Source of the DNA: CAYJII01 sp964370225
Lineage (GTDB): Bacteria; Bacillota; Clostridia; Oscillospirales; Ruminococcaceae
DNA length: 44,475 nucleotides
NCBI GenBank assembly: GCA_964370225.1
Contig: CAYJII010000017.1
Location: 1 to 44,475, forward strand
Direction: 5' to 3'
In this document: piece after piece, positions 9,040-17,630 of the stretch
How positions within the stretch are numbered: the first letter of the stretch is position 1
Layout of the letters: each line of letters starts with the position of its first letter
Position numbers and translations under genes: made by a program
Notes under the pieces: generated by a model
What the model was told of the DNA's origin: nothing
Databases searched by the model: none
What the model saw: only the letters and a program-made list of their open reading frames with translations

Positions 9040-10503
9040 ATGAACAAGAAAGTAAAAACGCTTTATATAGGTTTTATGGCGGTGATAGTTTTAGCAGCGG
9101 TTATGGTGCTGCTACTAACATTTGAACCGACTGAAGACCAAGACAGTGATGCACTGACATCGTCCGATGCAGGCAGTGTTGAAGATGATGTAGCTTTCTA
9201 CACTCTTATTGAAGAGGACGCAAATACATGCGAAAGTATCGTAGTTAAAAATGAGTATGGAGAGTACACAATTTCTAAGCTGGGTGAAGAAAAATGGGGC
9301 GATGAAGCTTTAGATGGATATTCTCTACTTGACGATAGTTATACTACTTTAGTTAATAATTTAAGTTTAATTGATACAAATGAAAGAGTGCTTGAAAAAG
9401 TGGACAACTTAGCAGAGTACGGGCTAGATAACCCTAGAGCAGAGGCAGTTATCACTTTTGGTACAAATGAATATACACTGAAAATTGGTAACGAAACTGT
9501 TGAAGGTGGGAACTACTACACTATGCTAGAAGGTGATGATGCGCTTTATGCGATTTCAGTTTCTACTATTTCAGGCTTATTTAAATCACAGTATGAGTAT
9601 ATATCAAAACTTTTAATCGAAAGCTTTGATAGCGAGGATACAGAAGCAATTCCAGATGTCACTACATTTAATGTAACTAGAAATGATCTAGACTATGATA
9701 TCGCAGTCGAAAAAGCTCCTGAACAAACTGAAGAAGAAGCAGAATTTACAGCGGTATATAATACTTATATTATGTCATCACCGATAAATGCAGAGGTTAG
9801 TTCAACATCAGCAGAAGAATTTATCTTTACTTTGTTTGGATTAACTGCAAATTCAGTTGTTGCTATTGATGCTCAAGATAAAATGGAAGAGTATGGATTT
9901 AATGCCCCAACTTGCACAGTGGACATGGTTTATGATTCGAGAAATGTTAATTTAGTGGTCGGTTCAAAAGTTGAAGGCAGTGAAGATGAGTATTACTTAC
10001 TATATAATGATAACAATGTAGTTTACACTGTTTCAGAGGCTAGTATTGCTGTTATAAGCTATGACCCTAACGACATTATGTCAAAACTAGCTGTGTTGCC
10101 ATTTATTAACTCAGTTGATAAAATTGTCCTAACATACGAAGGTAATGAAGATGTATTTGATTTAGAGGGTGCAGAGGATGAGCTAACTGCTACATTAAAT
10201 GGGGATGCACTTGAAACTGAACTTTTCAAAGATTTCTATCAACTACTGCTATCAGTTTCTATTGATGAAATGAATTTCGTAGAACCTGAGGGCGAACCAA
10301 TTATGTCTATCGAATATTTTTATAGAGAGAACGACTTAGGAAAAGAAACAGAGTTAGTAGAAATGTTCTTAGTAGAAGACAGAAACATGATTATTAAAGT
10401 AAACGGAGACGCTTACTATTTGGGCAGATCAGCTTATATTGACAAAGTTTTAGTAGAGTTTGAAAACTTGAAAAATGGTAATGAAATCGATATAGACTGG
10501 TAA
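9040..10503 (+). CDS. DUF4340 domain protein of the Gld-like ABC operon
   Basis: 487 aa. An N-terminal membrane anchor (about residues 7-28) is followed by a long acidic extracytoplasmic part. Segments such as LAEYGLDNPRAEAVITFG and the later MEEYGFNAPTCTVDMVYD are two copies of the DUF4340 pattern (YGL-x-P followed by beta-strands). This protein regularly follows GldG-like genes and is thought to be an accessory to the transporter; its biochemical role is unknown. AGGAGG at 9022-9027 lies inside the end of the previous gene, 12 bases from the ATG. A terminator follows at 10519. Confidence 0.85.
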   Translation: MNKKVKTLYIGFMAVIVLAAVMVLLLTFEPTEDQDSDALTSSDAGSVEDDVAFYTLIEEDANTCESIVVKNEYGEYTISKLGEEKWGDEALDGYSLLDDSYTTLVNNLSLIDTNERVLEKVDNLAEYGLDNPRAEAVITFGTNEYTLKIGNETVEGGNYYTMLEGDDALYAISVSTISGLFKSQYEYISKLLIESFDSEDTEAIPDVTTFNVTRNDLDYDIAVEKAPEQTEEEAEFTAVYNTYIMSSPINAEVSSTSAEEFIFTLFGLTANSVVAIDAQDKMEEYGFNAPTCTVDMVYDSRNVNLVVGSKVEGSEDEYYLLYNDNNVVYTVSEASIAVISYDPNDIMSKLAVLPFINSVDKIVLTYEGNEDVFDLEGAEDELTATLNGDALETELFKDFYQLLLSVSIDEMNFVEPEGEPIMSIEYFYRENDLGKETELVEMFLVEDRNMIIKVNGDAYYLGRSAYIDKVLVEFENLKNGNEIDIDW

Positions 10504-10518
10504 AAAAACTATAATTAA

Positions 10519-10551
10519 ACGCATCTTTACATTAGTAAAGGTGCGTTTTTT
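10519..10551 (+). terminator. Terminator of the ABC operon
   Basis: ACGCATCTTTAC (10519-10530) pairs with GTAAAGGTGCGT (10535-10546) with one wobble and an ATTA loop, followed by a T run to 10551. Confidence 0.9.
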
Positions 10552-10595
10552 GCGTTTATTATTAATACCCCATGTTTCGACAGGGAAAAGCAGAT

Positions 10596-10642
10596 AAAAG
10601 CTATATAATAAGTTTTAAGATAAACTTATTATATAGCTTTTT
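10596..10642. terminator. 20-bp perfect hairpin ahead of spoIIAA
   Basis: The arms 10596-10615 and 10622-10641 pair perfectly over 20 bp with a 6-base loop. The structure ends in T residues, so it can act as a terminator on either strand. It lies only 36 bases before spoIIAA, leaving little room for a promoter between them. See the findings. Confidence 0.7.
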
Positions 10643-10677
10643 AATAATTTATACGCTTACAAAAAGGAAGTGAAAAT

Positions 10678-10977
10678 GTGAAGACAGAGCAAAAAGGCGA
10701 AAAACTTTGCATATATCTAAACGAGGAGATTGATCATCATATTGCAAAGACGATGAGAGAGGAAATAGATGCTCAAGCTCAAAAGAACATGCCACAAGTG
10801 CTAGTACTGGATTTTAAGAATGTGACTTTTATGGATAGCAGTGGAATAGGTCTGGTGATGGGGAGATACAAATTAATGCAAGATTTATGTGGAAAACTGC
10901 AAGTGGTGAATGTGCCAAATCACATAAAAAAAGTTATGGTGCTAGCTGGTCTTGAAAAATTAGTACAAATTTCATAA
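10678..10977 (+). CDS. spoIIAA: Anti-sigma F factor antagonist SpoIIAA
   Basis: A STAS-domain protein of 99 aa. In the forespore, unphosphorylated SpoIIAA binds SpoIIAB and frees sigma F. The motif FMDSSGIG (51-58) contains the phosphorylated serine site and matches the Bacillus protein's FMDSSGLG; GRYK follows. A GTG start behind AGGAAG is the only in-frame start; the ATG two bases earlier is out of frame. It is the first gene of the classic tricistronic spoIIA operon. Confidence 0.95.
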   Translation: MKTEQKGEKLCIYLNEEIDHHIAKTMREEIDAQAQKNMPQVLVLDFKNVTFMDSSGIGLVMGRYKLMQDLCGKLQVVNVPNHIKKVMVLAGLEKLVQIS

Positions 10978-10989
10978 GAGGAGAAAAAA

Positions 10990-11433
10990 ATGAAGACGAT
11001 AAATGAAGCGAAAATTACGCTATTAAGTAAATCGGTGAATGAAAGCTATGCTAGGGTAGCTATTGCAAGCTTTTTTACGCAGCTAGACCCAACTATTGAT
11101 GAGATTAATGATATTAAAACAGCTGTGTCCGAGGCGGTGACAAACGCAATTGTACATGCATACAAAAACGAGCTCGGTAAGATATACATAACGCTCAAAA
11201 TTTGTGAGGAGCAGACAGCGTATATAAAAGTTAGAGATCAAGGCTGCGGGATAGAGGATGTAAAAATGGCGATGGAACCGATGTATACAACTGCGCAAAA
11301 TGAGGAGCGTGCTGGATTAGGATTTACTGTGATGCAAACGTTTATGGACAAGATAAAAGTGAATTCCACAATAAATAAGGGGACAACAATTATCATGCAC
11401 AAAAAAATTAGCACTAGGGGAAATAATGATTAG
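10990..11433 (+). CDS. spoIIAB: Anti-sigma F factor / serine kinase SpoIIAB
   Basis: 147 aa, the same size as the Bacillus protein. It binds and inhibits sigma F and phosphorylates SpoIIAA. GHKL ATPase motifs are visible: the N box EAVTNAIVHAY (about 49-59), the G1 box VRDQGCGIED (about 82-91) and the C-terminal GLGFTVMQ (G2). An SD (GAGGAG) stands nine bases upstream. Its end overlaps the sigF start by eight bases, consistent with coupled synthesis of the inhibitor and its target. Confidence 0.95.
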   Translation: MKTINEAKITLLSKSVNESYARVAIASFFTQLDPTIDEINDIKTAVSEAVTNAIVHAYKNELGKIYITLKICEEQTAYIKVRDQGCGIEDVKMAMEPMYTTAQNEERAGLGFTVMQTFMDKIKVNSTINKGTTIIMHKKISTRGNND

Positions 11434-12094
11434 GCAAAAAGAGAGTCGCGATGAATTTGCGCAAAAAAATCTGGGGCTTGTGCACCTCTGTGCGAGAAAA
11501 TTCATCGGTAGAGGCATAGAGTACGACGACTTGTATTCTACTGGCTGTGTGGGACTAATCAAAGCGATTGACGCTTTTGATGAAAACAGGGGCGTGCAAT
11601 TTTCTACTTATGCAGTTCCGGTGATTTTAGGCGAAATCAAGCGGCTTTTTCGTGACGGTGGAGCTATTAAGGTCAGTAGGAGCTTAAAAGAATTATCGAT
11701 AAAAGTTAATAGAATGCGAGAAGAGCTATCAAAAAAGCTTAATAGGGAGCCTATTATCAGTGAAATTGCAAAAGAGCTTGCTGTTAGTGAAGAGCAAATT
11801 GTAGAAGCGATAAATGCCTCCGCTCCTCCACTTTCGCTAACAATCGAGGAAAGCGATGGGGAAAATAAGGAATATGATGTATTGGTTGAAAATCCAGAGG
11901 AAAAAATATCTGATAGGCTATCGCTTGCACAGGTATTAAATAAGTTAGAGGAGAAGGAGAAAAAGCTTATCTTACTGCGCTATTTTAATGAAAAAACACA
12001 AGTAGAAACAGCAAAAGAGCTTGACATGACACAGGTTCAAATTTCACGAAAAGAAAAAAAAATATTACAGATTTTGCGAGAATATTTAGTATAA
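11426..12094 (+). CDS. sigF: Forespore sigma factor SigF (SpoIIAC)
   Basis: 222 aa. It directs early forespore transcription. Region 2 runs from NLGLVHLCARKF through the YDDLYSTGCVGLIKAIDAFD box and FSTYAVPVILGEIKRLFRD. Region 3 follows (SLKELSIKVNRMREEL), and region 4 has the C-terminal helix-turn-helix KTQVETAKELDMTQVQISRKEKK. The order spoIIAA-spoIIAB-sigF distinguishes it from SigG. It shows that the organism makes endospores, in agreement with cwlD later in the window. Confidence 0.95.
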   Translation: MIRQKESRDEFAQKNLGLVHLCARKFIGRGIEYDDLYSTGCVGLIKAIDAFDENRGVQFSTYAVPVILGEIKRLFRDGGAIKVSRSLKELSIKVNRMREELSKKLNREPIISEIAKELAVSEEQIVEAINASAPPLSLTIEESDGENKEYDVLVENPEEKISDRLSLAQVLNKLEEKEKKLILLRYFNEKTQVETAKELDMTQVQISRKEKKILQILREYLV

Positions 12095-12097
12095 AGA

Positions 12098-12138
12098 ATG
12101 CTTTTTACCTTTAAAAACCAATTTAAGGTAAAAAGCAT
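12098..12138. terminator. Hairpin between sigF and the 82-aa gene
   Basis: The arms at 12098-12111 and 12125-12138 pair perfectly over 14 bp around a 13-base loop. No long T-tract follows on the plus strand, so it may be a weak terminator or an mRNA end-protecting structure rather than a complete stop. Confidence 0.55.
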
Positions 12139-12175
12139 ATAATATTGTATAACAAAATTTATGGAGGGGTGTATT

Positions 12176-12424
12176 ATGGGGAAAAAGAAACCCTCTAAAA
12201 ATAAAAAGGGCTGCTCGAAATTTCCAAAGCTTACAACATGTGCATATTCTTTTGCAGCACTGCTTACAGGGAATCTTGAAACTGACGAGTTATTTCAGCT
12301 TGCAATTTTTCTTAATACTACTGCAGATTTATTAGTACTCAACGCTCAGGAAAGACAGTTGTGCGAAAATCCTGAGGACGCAGAAGAAATTGAAAGCGAA
12401 ATAATACTTGAACAATTTGAATAA
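12176..12424 (+). CDS. Small conserved-looking cytoplasmic protein (82 aa)
   Basis: The ATG at 12176 has GGAGGGG at 12163-12169. An ATG at 12161 overlaps that ribosome site and is not the start. A lysine-rich N-terminus (MGKKKPSKNKKGC) is followed by two helices (FAALLTGNLETDELFQLAIF and LNTTADLLVLNAQERQLCE), then an acidic tail. The helical part resembles small clostridial proteins annotated as DUF6774, but I hold that only as a possibility. It lies directly behind the spoIIA operon, separated by a hairpin. No function is known to me. Confidence 0.7.
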   Translation: MGKKKPSKNKKGCSKFPKLTTCAYSFAALLTGNLETDELFQLAIFLNTTADLLVLNAQERQLCENPEDAEEIESEIILEQFE

Positions 12425-12429
12425 ATTAA

Positions 12430-12494
12430 TTGACAATGTAAATTTAAAGGGATATTATAGTTTTAGCAAATAATTATACCATAAAAACTATAAT
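12430..12494 (+). promoter_or_regulatory. Promoter with inverted repeat over the start site of the APH-like gene
   Basis: A perfect -35 TTGACA at 12430-12435, a 17-base spacer and -10 TATTAT at 12453-12458. An 11-bp perfect inverted repeat (arms 12454-12464 and 12484-12494, 19 bases apart) overlaps the -10 and brackets the expected transcription start, as an operator would. The repeat is seen; binding of a repressor is inferred. Confidence 0.65.
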
Positions 12495-12507
12495 AGGATG
12501 TGGGAAG

Positions 12508-13446
12508 ATGAATATAAAAAGACAACTGCCTGATGAAGTGGTATCAAGGGTTTTGAGTATAGGAGAAGTAGGGGAAAAATGGCTGAATGAGCTTGATGGT
12601 TTGATTAAGAAAATTGAGATGGACTGGAAAATAGCAGTAGGCGAAGCGTTAGAAGGTGGAACGCATGCTTTTGTAGCGCATGCAGATGGAAAAAATGGCG
12701 AGAAATACGTAGTAAAAATAGATATTCCTGAAAATGTAGGTGGAAGTATCTTTATGAATAGCGTCAATGCGTTATTAGCAGCAAATGGAAATGGATATGC
12801 TAAGCTTTATGCGTATGACGAGGAGAATAAAATATATTTGATGGAAAGACTGGGCAAATCTGTTGGAAGTATGGGTTATAGTGTAAACGAGCAGATAAAG
12901 CTTATATGCACAGCGCTGAATAAAGCGTGGGAAATACCACTAGACAACGCAAAACTGCCATATGGAGGCGAATGTACTGCATGGTTTAAAGAGTTTATTC
13001 CACAGGCGTGGGAAGACCTATCATACCCATGTAGCGAGCGTGTAGTAAAAAGAGCACTGAGCTATTTAAACTCAAGAGATGAGCATTTTTCTGAAGATGA
13101 CTGTGTGCTCATACACGGAGATGCGCACGCTACGAATATACTACAGGATTTAAACGATGCAGAAAACTTTAAGTTTATTGACCCAGATGGTGCTGTGTAT
13201 GAAAAAGCGAGTGATTTAGGCGTATTGATGCGTGAGTGGCATGAAGAATATGAAGTTAATGCATATAAAAAAGGGCAGGAGCGCTGTGAGTACATACATT
13301 CGCTAACGGGAGTGGACAAGCAAGCAATATGGGAGTGGGGATATATACAAACAGTCTCCACAGGACTAGTGTTGTTATCAATTGGTAGAAAAGAATTTGG
13401 GATAAAGATGCTCAAAACAGCTGAAAGCTGGAGCGAAATGCTATAA
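12508..13446 (+). CDS. Aminoglycoside phosphotransferase-family kinase (APH(6)/hydroxyurea type)
   Basis: 312 aa with the protein-kinase-like fold of small-molecule kinases. The catalytic loop is IHGDAHATNIL (Asp about 205) and the metal-binding motif is FIDPDG (Asp about 225). The N-lobe has EALEGGTHAFVAHA and the hinge YLMERLG. The arrangement (LMERLG, then HGDAHxxNIL, then IDPDG with ASDLG) is that of the APH_6_hur family, which includes streptomycin 6-kinases. Whether it modifies an antibiotic or a cell metabolite cannot be told from sequence. It has its own strong promoter with an operator-like repeat. Confidence 0.8.
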   Translation: MNIKRQLPDEVVSRVLSIGEVGEKWLNELDGLIKKIEMDWKIAVGEALEGGTHAFVAHADGKNGEKYVVKIDIPENVGGSIFMNSVNALLAANGNGYAKLYAYDEENKIYLMERLGKSVGSMGYSVNEQIKLICTALNKAWEIPLDNAKLPYGGECTAWFKEFIPQAWEDLSYPCSERVVKRALSYLNSRDEHFSEDDCVLIHGDAHATNILQDLNDAENFKFIDPDGAVYEKASDLGVLMREWHEEYEVNAYKKGQERCEYIHSLTGVDKQAIWEWGYIQTVSTGLVLLSIGRKEFGIKMLKTAESWSEML

Positions 13447-13463
13447 AATTTGTGTTTTGGTGA

Positions 13464-13492
13464 TGGACAATATCGTCTTCTTGTGGTAAAAT
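13464..13492 (+). promoter_or_regulatory. Promoter of the S9 peptidase gene
   Basis: TGGACA at 13464-13469, a 17-base spacer and TAAAAT at 13487-13492. A TG just upstream of the -10 gives an extended element. The gene starts at 13523 with GAGG seven to eight bases before it. Confidence 0.6.
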
Positions 13493-13522
13493 TATCATAC
13501 TATACTGAAATGAGGTAAAATC

Positions 13523-15505
13523 ATGGGAAATATCAATATCAAAGATTTTATAGATTATAAATATCTGTCAAATCTAACAGTTTCGCCTGATGAGAATAAT
13601 ATGGGCTTTGTGATTTCACAAGCTGATTTTGAGGCGAATTCATATAAATCGTATATATGGATTATGGACACTAAAACAAAAGAGAGTAGAAAATTAACTG
13701 CAAACGGCAAAGAGGGCAATATTTTATGGCTGGATTCAAAAAATATCATGTTTTCCTCGCTAAGAGATGATGCGATTAAAGCAAAAATCGAGCAGGGCGA
13801 AGACTATACTGTGTACTACAAAATTAATATCGAGGGTGGAGAAGCAGAGGAATTTATGAAAATTCCGATGCAAGTGACATCTATAAAGGCGCTGAGTGGA
13901 GAGAAATACATAATTACAGCGAATTATGATAACAATGGTATTGATTTACACGGCTTAAAAGGCGAAGAAAGAGAAGCTGCGGTTAAACTGATAAAAGAAA
14001 ACAAAGATTACGAAGTGATTGACGAGATACCATTTTGGTTTAATGGTAAAGGTTTCACAAATAAAATGCGTAATAGACTATATATTTATGATAAAGCAAA
14101 CGATACATTAAAAGCGATTACGGACAACCTTACTGATGTAAACAGCTTTGTGATAAAAGAAGATAAAGTGCTGTTTGTTGCGAATAGATATACAGATATG
14201 TATGATGGCTTTAATAGCTTAAATATATATGATATCAGCAAAGATGAAACTAGTACATTAATTGAGCAAAGCGAATATGGTATTGGATATGCTGATTTCA
14301 TTGAGGACAAAATCATACTAACGTTGACTGATAAAAAAATTCTGGGAATCAACCAAAATAAGGATATATATTTATTTGAAGACGGGGAACTAAACCTTTT
14401 GCTTAAGCATGATACAGGGTTTGGAAGTTCTGTTGGTTCTGACTGCAAATTGGGTGCGGGAAAATCTACAAAAGTTATAGGTGACACATTATACTTTATT
14501 TCAACTATAGGAAAAAGCTCGTTCATCAATACGCTAAACTTAAAAGGCGAGCACAAAATTTTAACTGCTGACTGTGGCAGCATTGACTGTATCGAAGTGG
14601 CTTCTGATGATGTTTTCTTTGTTGGTTTAAGAGGACAAAAGCTGCAGGAAATATATATTGTGGACGAAGAAAGACAGCTCTCTACTTTTAATGAAGATTT
14701 TTATGCTACTAAAAATGTAGTTGTGCCTGAATATTTTGTATTCACTAATAATGACGGTATTGAAATTGATGGGTTTATTATGAAACCAGTAGATTTCGAT
14801 GAAAATAAAAAATATCCAGCAATTTTAGACATTCACGGTGGACCTAAAACGGTATACGGTGAAGTGTTCTACCATGAAATGCAAACTTGGGCAAATCTTG
14901 GATATTTCGTAATTTTCTCAAACCCACGTGGAGGTGATGGAAAAGGCGATGCATTTTCAGACATCAGAGGAAAATACGGGACTATTGATTATGATGATTT
15001 GATGCAGTTTACTGATATTTGTTTAGAAAAATACCCTGCGATTGACGATAAAAACATCGGTGTAACAGGTGGTTCATACGGTGGATTTATGACAAACTGG
15101 ATTATTGGACATACTGATAGATTTAAATGTGCAGTGTCTCAAAGAAGCATCTCAAACTGGATATCAAAATTTTGCACAACAGATATCGGATACTACTTTA
15201 ATAGTGACCAAAATCAATCCACACCATGGGAAAATCACGATAAATTATGGTGGCATTCTCCGCTGAAATATGCGGATAAAGCGACTACTCCTACGTTGTT
15301 TATACATTCTGAAGAAGATTATCGTTGTTGGCTACCTGAAGGACTACAAATGTTTACAGCACTAAAATATCATGGGATTGAGTCAAGACTTTGCATGTTC
15401 AGAGGTGAAAACCATGAACTATCACGTGGCGGGAAACCAAAACATAGACTAAGACGTTTGGAAGAAATGACGTCTTGGTTTGAAAAATACCTAAAAAAAG
15501 CATAA
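13523..15505 (+). CDS. S9 family serine peptidase (acylaminoacyl-peptidase/DPP-like)
   Basis: 660 aa without a signal peptide, so cytoplasmic. The first 400 or so residues form a beta-propeller-type domain. The C-terminal alpha/beta hydrolase domain has the nucleophile elbow GGSYGG (Ser about 518), Asp about 599 in SEEDYRCW and His about 631 in GENHEL. DIHGGPKTVYGE supplies the oxyanion-hole region. This is the prolyl-oligopeptidase clan, closest in pattern to S9C enzymes, which cleave short peptides. It is probably monocistronic: its own promoter lies before it and a strong terminator after it. Confidence 0.9.
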   Translation: MGNINIKDFIDYKYLSNLTVSPDENNMGFVISQADFEANSYKSYIWIMDTKTKESRKLTANGKEGNILWLDSKNIMFSSLRDDAIKAKIEQGEDYTVYYKINIEGGEAEEFMKIPMQVTSIKALSGEKYIITANYDNNGIDLHGLKGEEREAAVKLIKENKDYEVIDEIPFWFNGKGFTNKMRNRLYIYDKANDTLKAITDNLTDVNSFVIKEDKVLFVANRYTDMYDGFNSLNIYDISKDETSTLIEQSEYGIGYADFIEDKIILTLTDKKILGINQNKDIYLFEDGELNLLLKHDTGFGSSVGSDCKLGAGKSTKVIGDTLYFISTIGKSSFINTLNLKGEHKILTADCGSIDCIEVASDDVFFVGLRGQKLQEIYIVDEERQLSTFNEDFYATKNVVVPEYFVFTNNDGIEIDGFIMKPVDFDENKKYPAILDIHGGPKTVYGEVFYHEMQTWANLGYFVIFSNPRGGDGKGDAFSDIRGKYGTIDYDDLMQFTDICLEKYPAIDDKNIGVTGGSYGGFMTNWIIGHTDRFKCAVSQRSISNWISKFCTTDIGYYFNSDQNQSTPWENHDKLWWHSPLKYADKATTPTLFIHSEEDYRCWLPEGLQMFTALKYHGIESRLCMFRGENHELSRGGKPKHRLRRLEEMTSWFEKYLKKA

Positions 15506-15545
15506 TAATTTAAGATATAAAATATATTTTGTTGCTAATAATATA

Positions 15546-15594
15546 ATAGCAAACACTCTTATTTATAATAAAAGAGTGTTTGCTATCATTTTTA
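15546..15594 (+). terminator. Terminator of the S9 peptidase gene
   Basis: ATAGCAAACACTCTT (15546-15560) pairs perfectly with AAGAGTGTTTGCTAT (15572-15586), followed by CATTTTTAT. Confidence 0.9.
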
Positions 15595-15606
15595 TCTAAA
15601 ATGCTG

Positions 15607-15636
15607 TTTACTTAGTTAAGAAAAATATGGTATAAT
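15607..15636 (+). promoter_or_regulatory. Promoter of the acyltransferase-DUF6320-amylase genes
   Basis: TTTACT at 15607-15612, an 18-base spacer and a perfect TATAAT at 15631-15636 preceded by TGG (extended -10). GTGAGG follows shortly before the ATG at 15661. Confidence 0.65.
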
Positions 15637-15660
15637 TATATAAAGTGAGGTAAGCGATAT

Positions 15661-16944
15661 ATGGATAATTACAATAAACTCGATGTAGCCGCTAAGCTGT
15701 TTCCTGCGGTGTCAAATAAAAGTAATTCTTCAGTATTTAGGGTTGCAGTTATTCTTAAAGAAAAAGTTGACGCTATGACATTACAATTAGCGGTTAATCT
15801 AATATATGAGAGATATAGATTGTTTTTTTTACGCTTAAGAAGAGGTGTATTTTGGAATTATTTTGATGAAAATCATCTACGTTTTACAGTACAAGAGGAA
15901 GACTCTACACCATGTCAAACAATAATTTCACACGAGAATAAAGGGTATATCATTAAAGTACTGCATTATGGAAATAGAATATCAGTTGAGGCATATCATG
16001 CCATAACTGACGGTAGTGGGGTAGTCGAATTTTTAAAGTCACTTGTATATTATTACCTTGTGATAAAATATGGTGACATGGACCCTGAGGGGAAAGTACT
16101 GCTTTTTGACCAGTTTGACGGAGAAAACTTAGAGGATAGCTTTAATAAAAATTTCTCAAGATCAACTAAAAATAGAACTGTAAAAAAAATCAAGCAGAAG
16201 AATTCATTTAGGCTATCTGGTAAAAAATTTAAAAAAGGCGGATATTCCGCAATAAGTGGGATAGTGTCAGTTAGTGCTTTAAAAGAAGTATGCAAGCAGC
16301 ACAACTGCACGATAACTGCATTCATTATTTCTGTTATGATAATGTCAATTTATGAAGAAAAACAAAAAAATAGCAATTCTGATAAACCTATTGTTATTGC
16401 AGTGCCAGTAAATTTGAGGACTTTATTTAGCTCGAAAACGCTAAAAAACTTTTTTGGTGTAATCAATGTAGGGTGCAAGGTTGCGCCTAGTACTACATTC
16501 AGTGAAGTTATTGAAAAAGTATGTAAACAGCTTAGTTTATCTGCTGATAAGGAATATTTAGAGAGCTTATCGCGTACTAATGTTTCGATATCAAATAATA
16601 TTTTTACAAGGCACACGCCATTGCTGTTTAAAAATTTGATACTTCCAGTTGGTTTTACTTTTACGAGCGAAAACAAAAAAACTATGTCAATTTCAAACAT
16701 AGGCAAAATTAATTTTCCTACTGCTGTAGACAAATATATCGAACATGCAGAGGTTTTTATGTATCCAACCCACAAAAGCCCAATCAACTGTGCTATTTGC
16801 ACAGTGGGGGATAAGATGACAGTGAATTTCACAAAATCCATTGTCGATGCTAGTGTGATGAGAAAATTTTTTACCACATTAATGGCACATATGTCGGATA
16901 GGGTGACTGTGTATTCAAACTGCTGGGGGGAAGACAATGAATAG
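15661..16944 (+). CDS. Condensation-fold acyltransferase-like protein
   Basis: 427 aa with the chloramphenicol-acetyltransferase/condensation fold. The catalytic HxxxDG motif is seen as YHAITDGSG (His about 113, Asp 117, Gly 118), and VPVNLRTLF resembles the later structural motif of the family. Such proteins are often annotated as alcohol acetyltransferases. The substrate is unknown; there is no carrier-protein or adenylation gene nearby, so a peptide synthetase role is unlikely. It overlaps the next gene by eight bases, and the partner is a zinc-ribbon membrane protein, suggesting acylation of an envelope or lipid substrate. Confidence 0.75.
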   Translation: MDNYNKLDVAAKLFPAVSNKSNSSVFRVAVILKEKVDAMTLQLAVNLIYERYRLFFLRLRRGVFWNYFDENHLRFTVQEEDSTPCQTIISHENKGYIIKVLHYGNRISVEAYHAITDGSGVVEFLKSLVYYYLVIKYGDMDPEGKVLLFDQFDGENLEDSFNKNFSRSTKNRTVKKIKQKNSFRLSGKKFKKGGYSAISGIVSVSALKEVCKQHNCTITAFIISVMIMSIYEEKQKNSNSDKPIVIAVPVNLRTLFSSKTLKNFFGVINVGCKVAPSTTFSEVIEKVCKQLSLSADKEYLESLSRTNVSISNNIFTRHTPLLFKNLILPVGFTFTSENKKTMSISNIGKINFPTAVDKYIEHAEVFMYPTHKSPINCAICTVGDKMTVNFTKSIVDASVMRKFFTTLMAHMSDRVTVYSNCWGEDNE

Positions 16945-17605
16945 ATGTGAAAATTGCGATGTTGATTTATTCGATAGCGAAAAAAAATGTCCGCTCTGTG
17001 GGGAAAAGTTCAGTGGAACTGGTGATAGTGTAATAAAATATCCAGAGTACAAAGAAATTGTAAGTAAGCGCTCTCCATTGTGGAATGTGCCGATGTTTGT
17101 GCTATTTGCGACAACGCTAATATGCTTTTATATTAACTTTTTCACTTACGATGATGGTGATGTCATTTGGTCTGCTATAGTAGTAGCTGCGCTCTTATAC
17201 ATTAATGGCGTGATAGGAGCTGTCAAATCACACACGAATAGATTTGCTTCAAAAGTGCTTATTAACTACGTTTTACTATCGGTTTTTGTAATAGTTCTTG
17301 ATATAATATTGGGGATGCGATTTTGGTCTACAAATTATGTTTTCCCGTTTTTAACAATTCTGACTACATTGTTTATAACAGTTTTAGCTTTGCGTAGTAA
17401 AAGTTTATTTTCGGAATATTTTGGATATATTATAACTGTTACTATATTGAGCATCACACCCATCCCAATTTATGTATTTGGACTATCAAATCAGCCTTGG
17501 GGAGTGTTTATAGCGATTATGATTTGTGCGATTATAGCACTTGGATTATATTTGTTTTCACACAAAACTTTTAAGCAGGAGATAAAAAAAAGATTTCACA
17601 GATAA
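16937..17605 (+). CDS. Zinc-ribbon membrane protein, DUF6320-like
   Basis: 222 aa. The N-terminal zinc ribbon has CENC (Cys 4 and 7) and CPLC (Cys 18 and 21). A short linker with YPEY leads into about six hydrophobic helices from residue 50 to 215, ending in a basic tail. The organisation matches the DUF6320 family that pairs with acyltransferase-like genes in Clostridia, and it overlaps that gene by eight bases here. The function is unknown; co-operation with the upstream enzyme is inferred from the overlap. Confidence 0.75.
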   Translation: MNRCENCDVDLFDSEKKCPLCGEKFSGTGDSVIKYPEYKEIVSKRSPLWNVPMFVLFATTLICFYINFFTYDDGDVIWSAIVVAALLYINGVIGAVKSHTNRFASKVLINYVLLSVFVIVLDIILGMRFWSTNYVFPFLTILTTLFITVLALRSKSLFSEYFGYIITVTILSITPIPIYVFGLSNQPWGVFIAIMICAIIALGLYLFSHKTFKQEIKKRFHR

Positions 17606-17630
17606 CACCATAATTTAAGGAGATAATCAC

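Noticed and set aside
16350..16937. 195-codon frame antisense to the acyltransferase
   Set aside because: It is a shadow of a gene with a clear catalytic motif, operon context and promoter on the plus strand.
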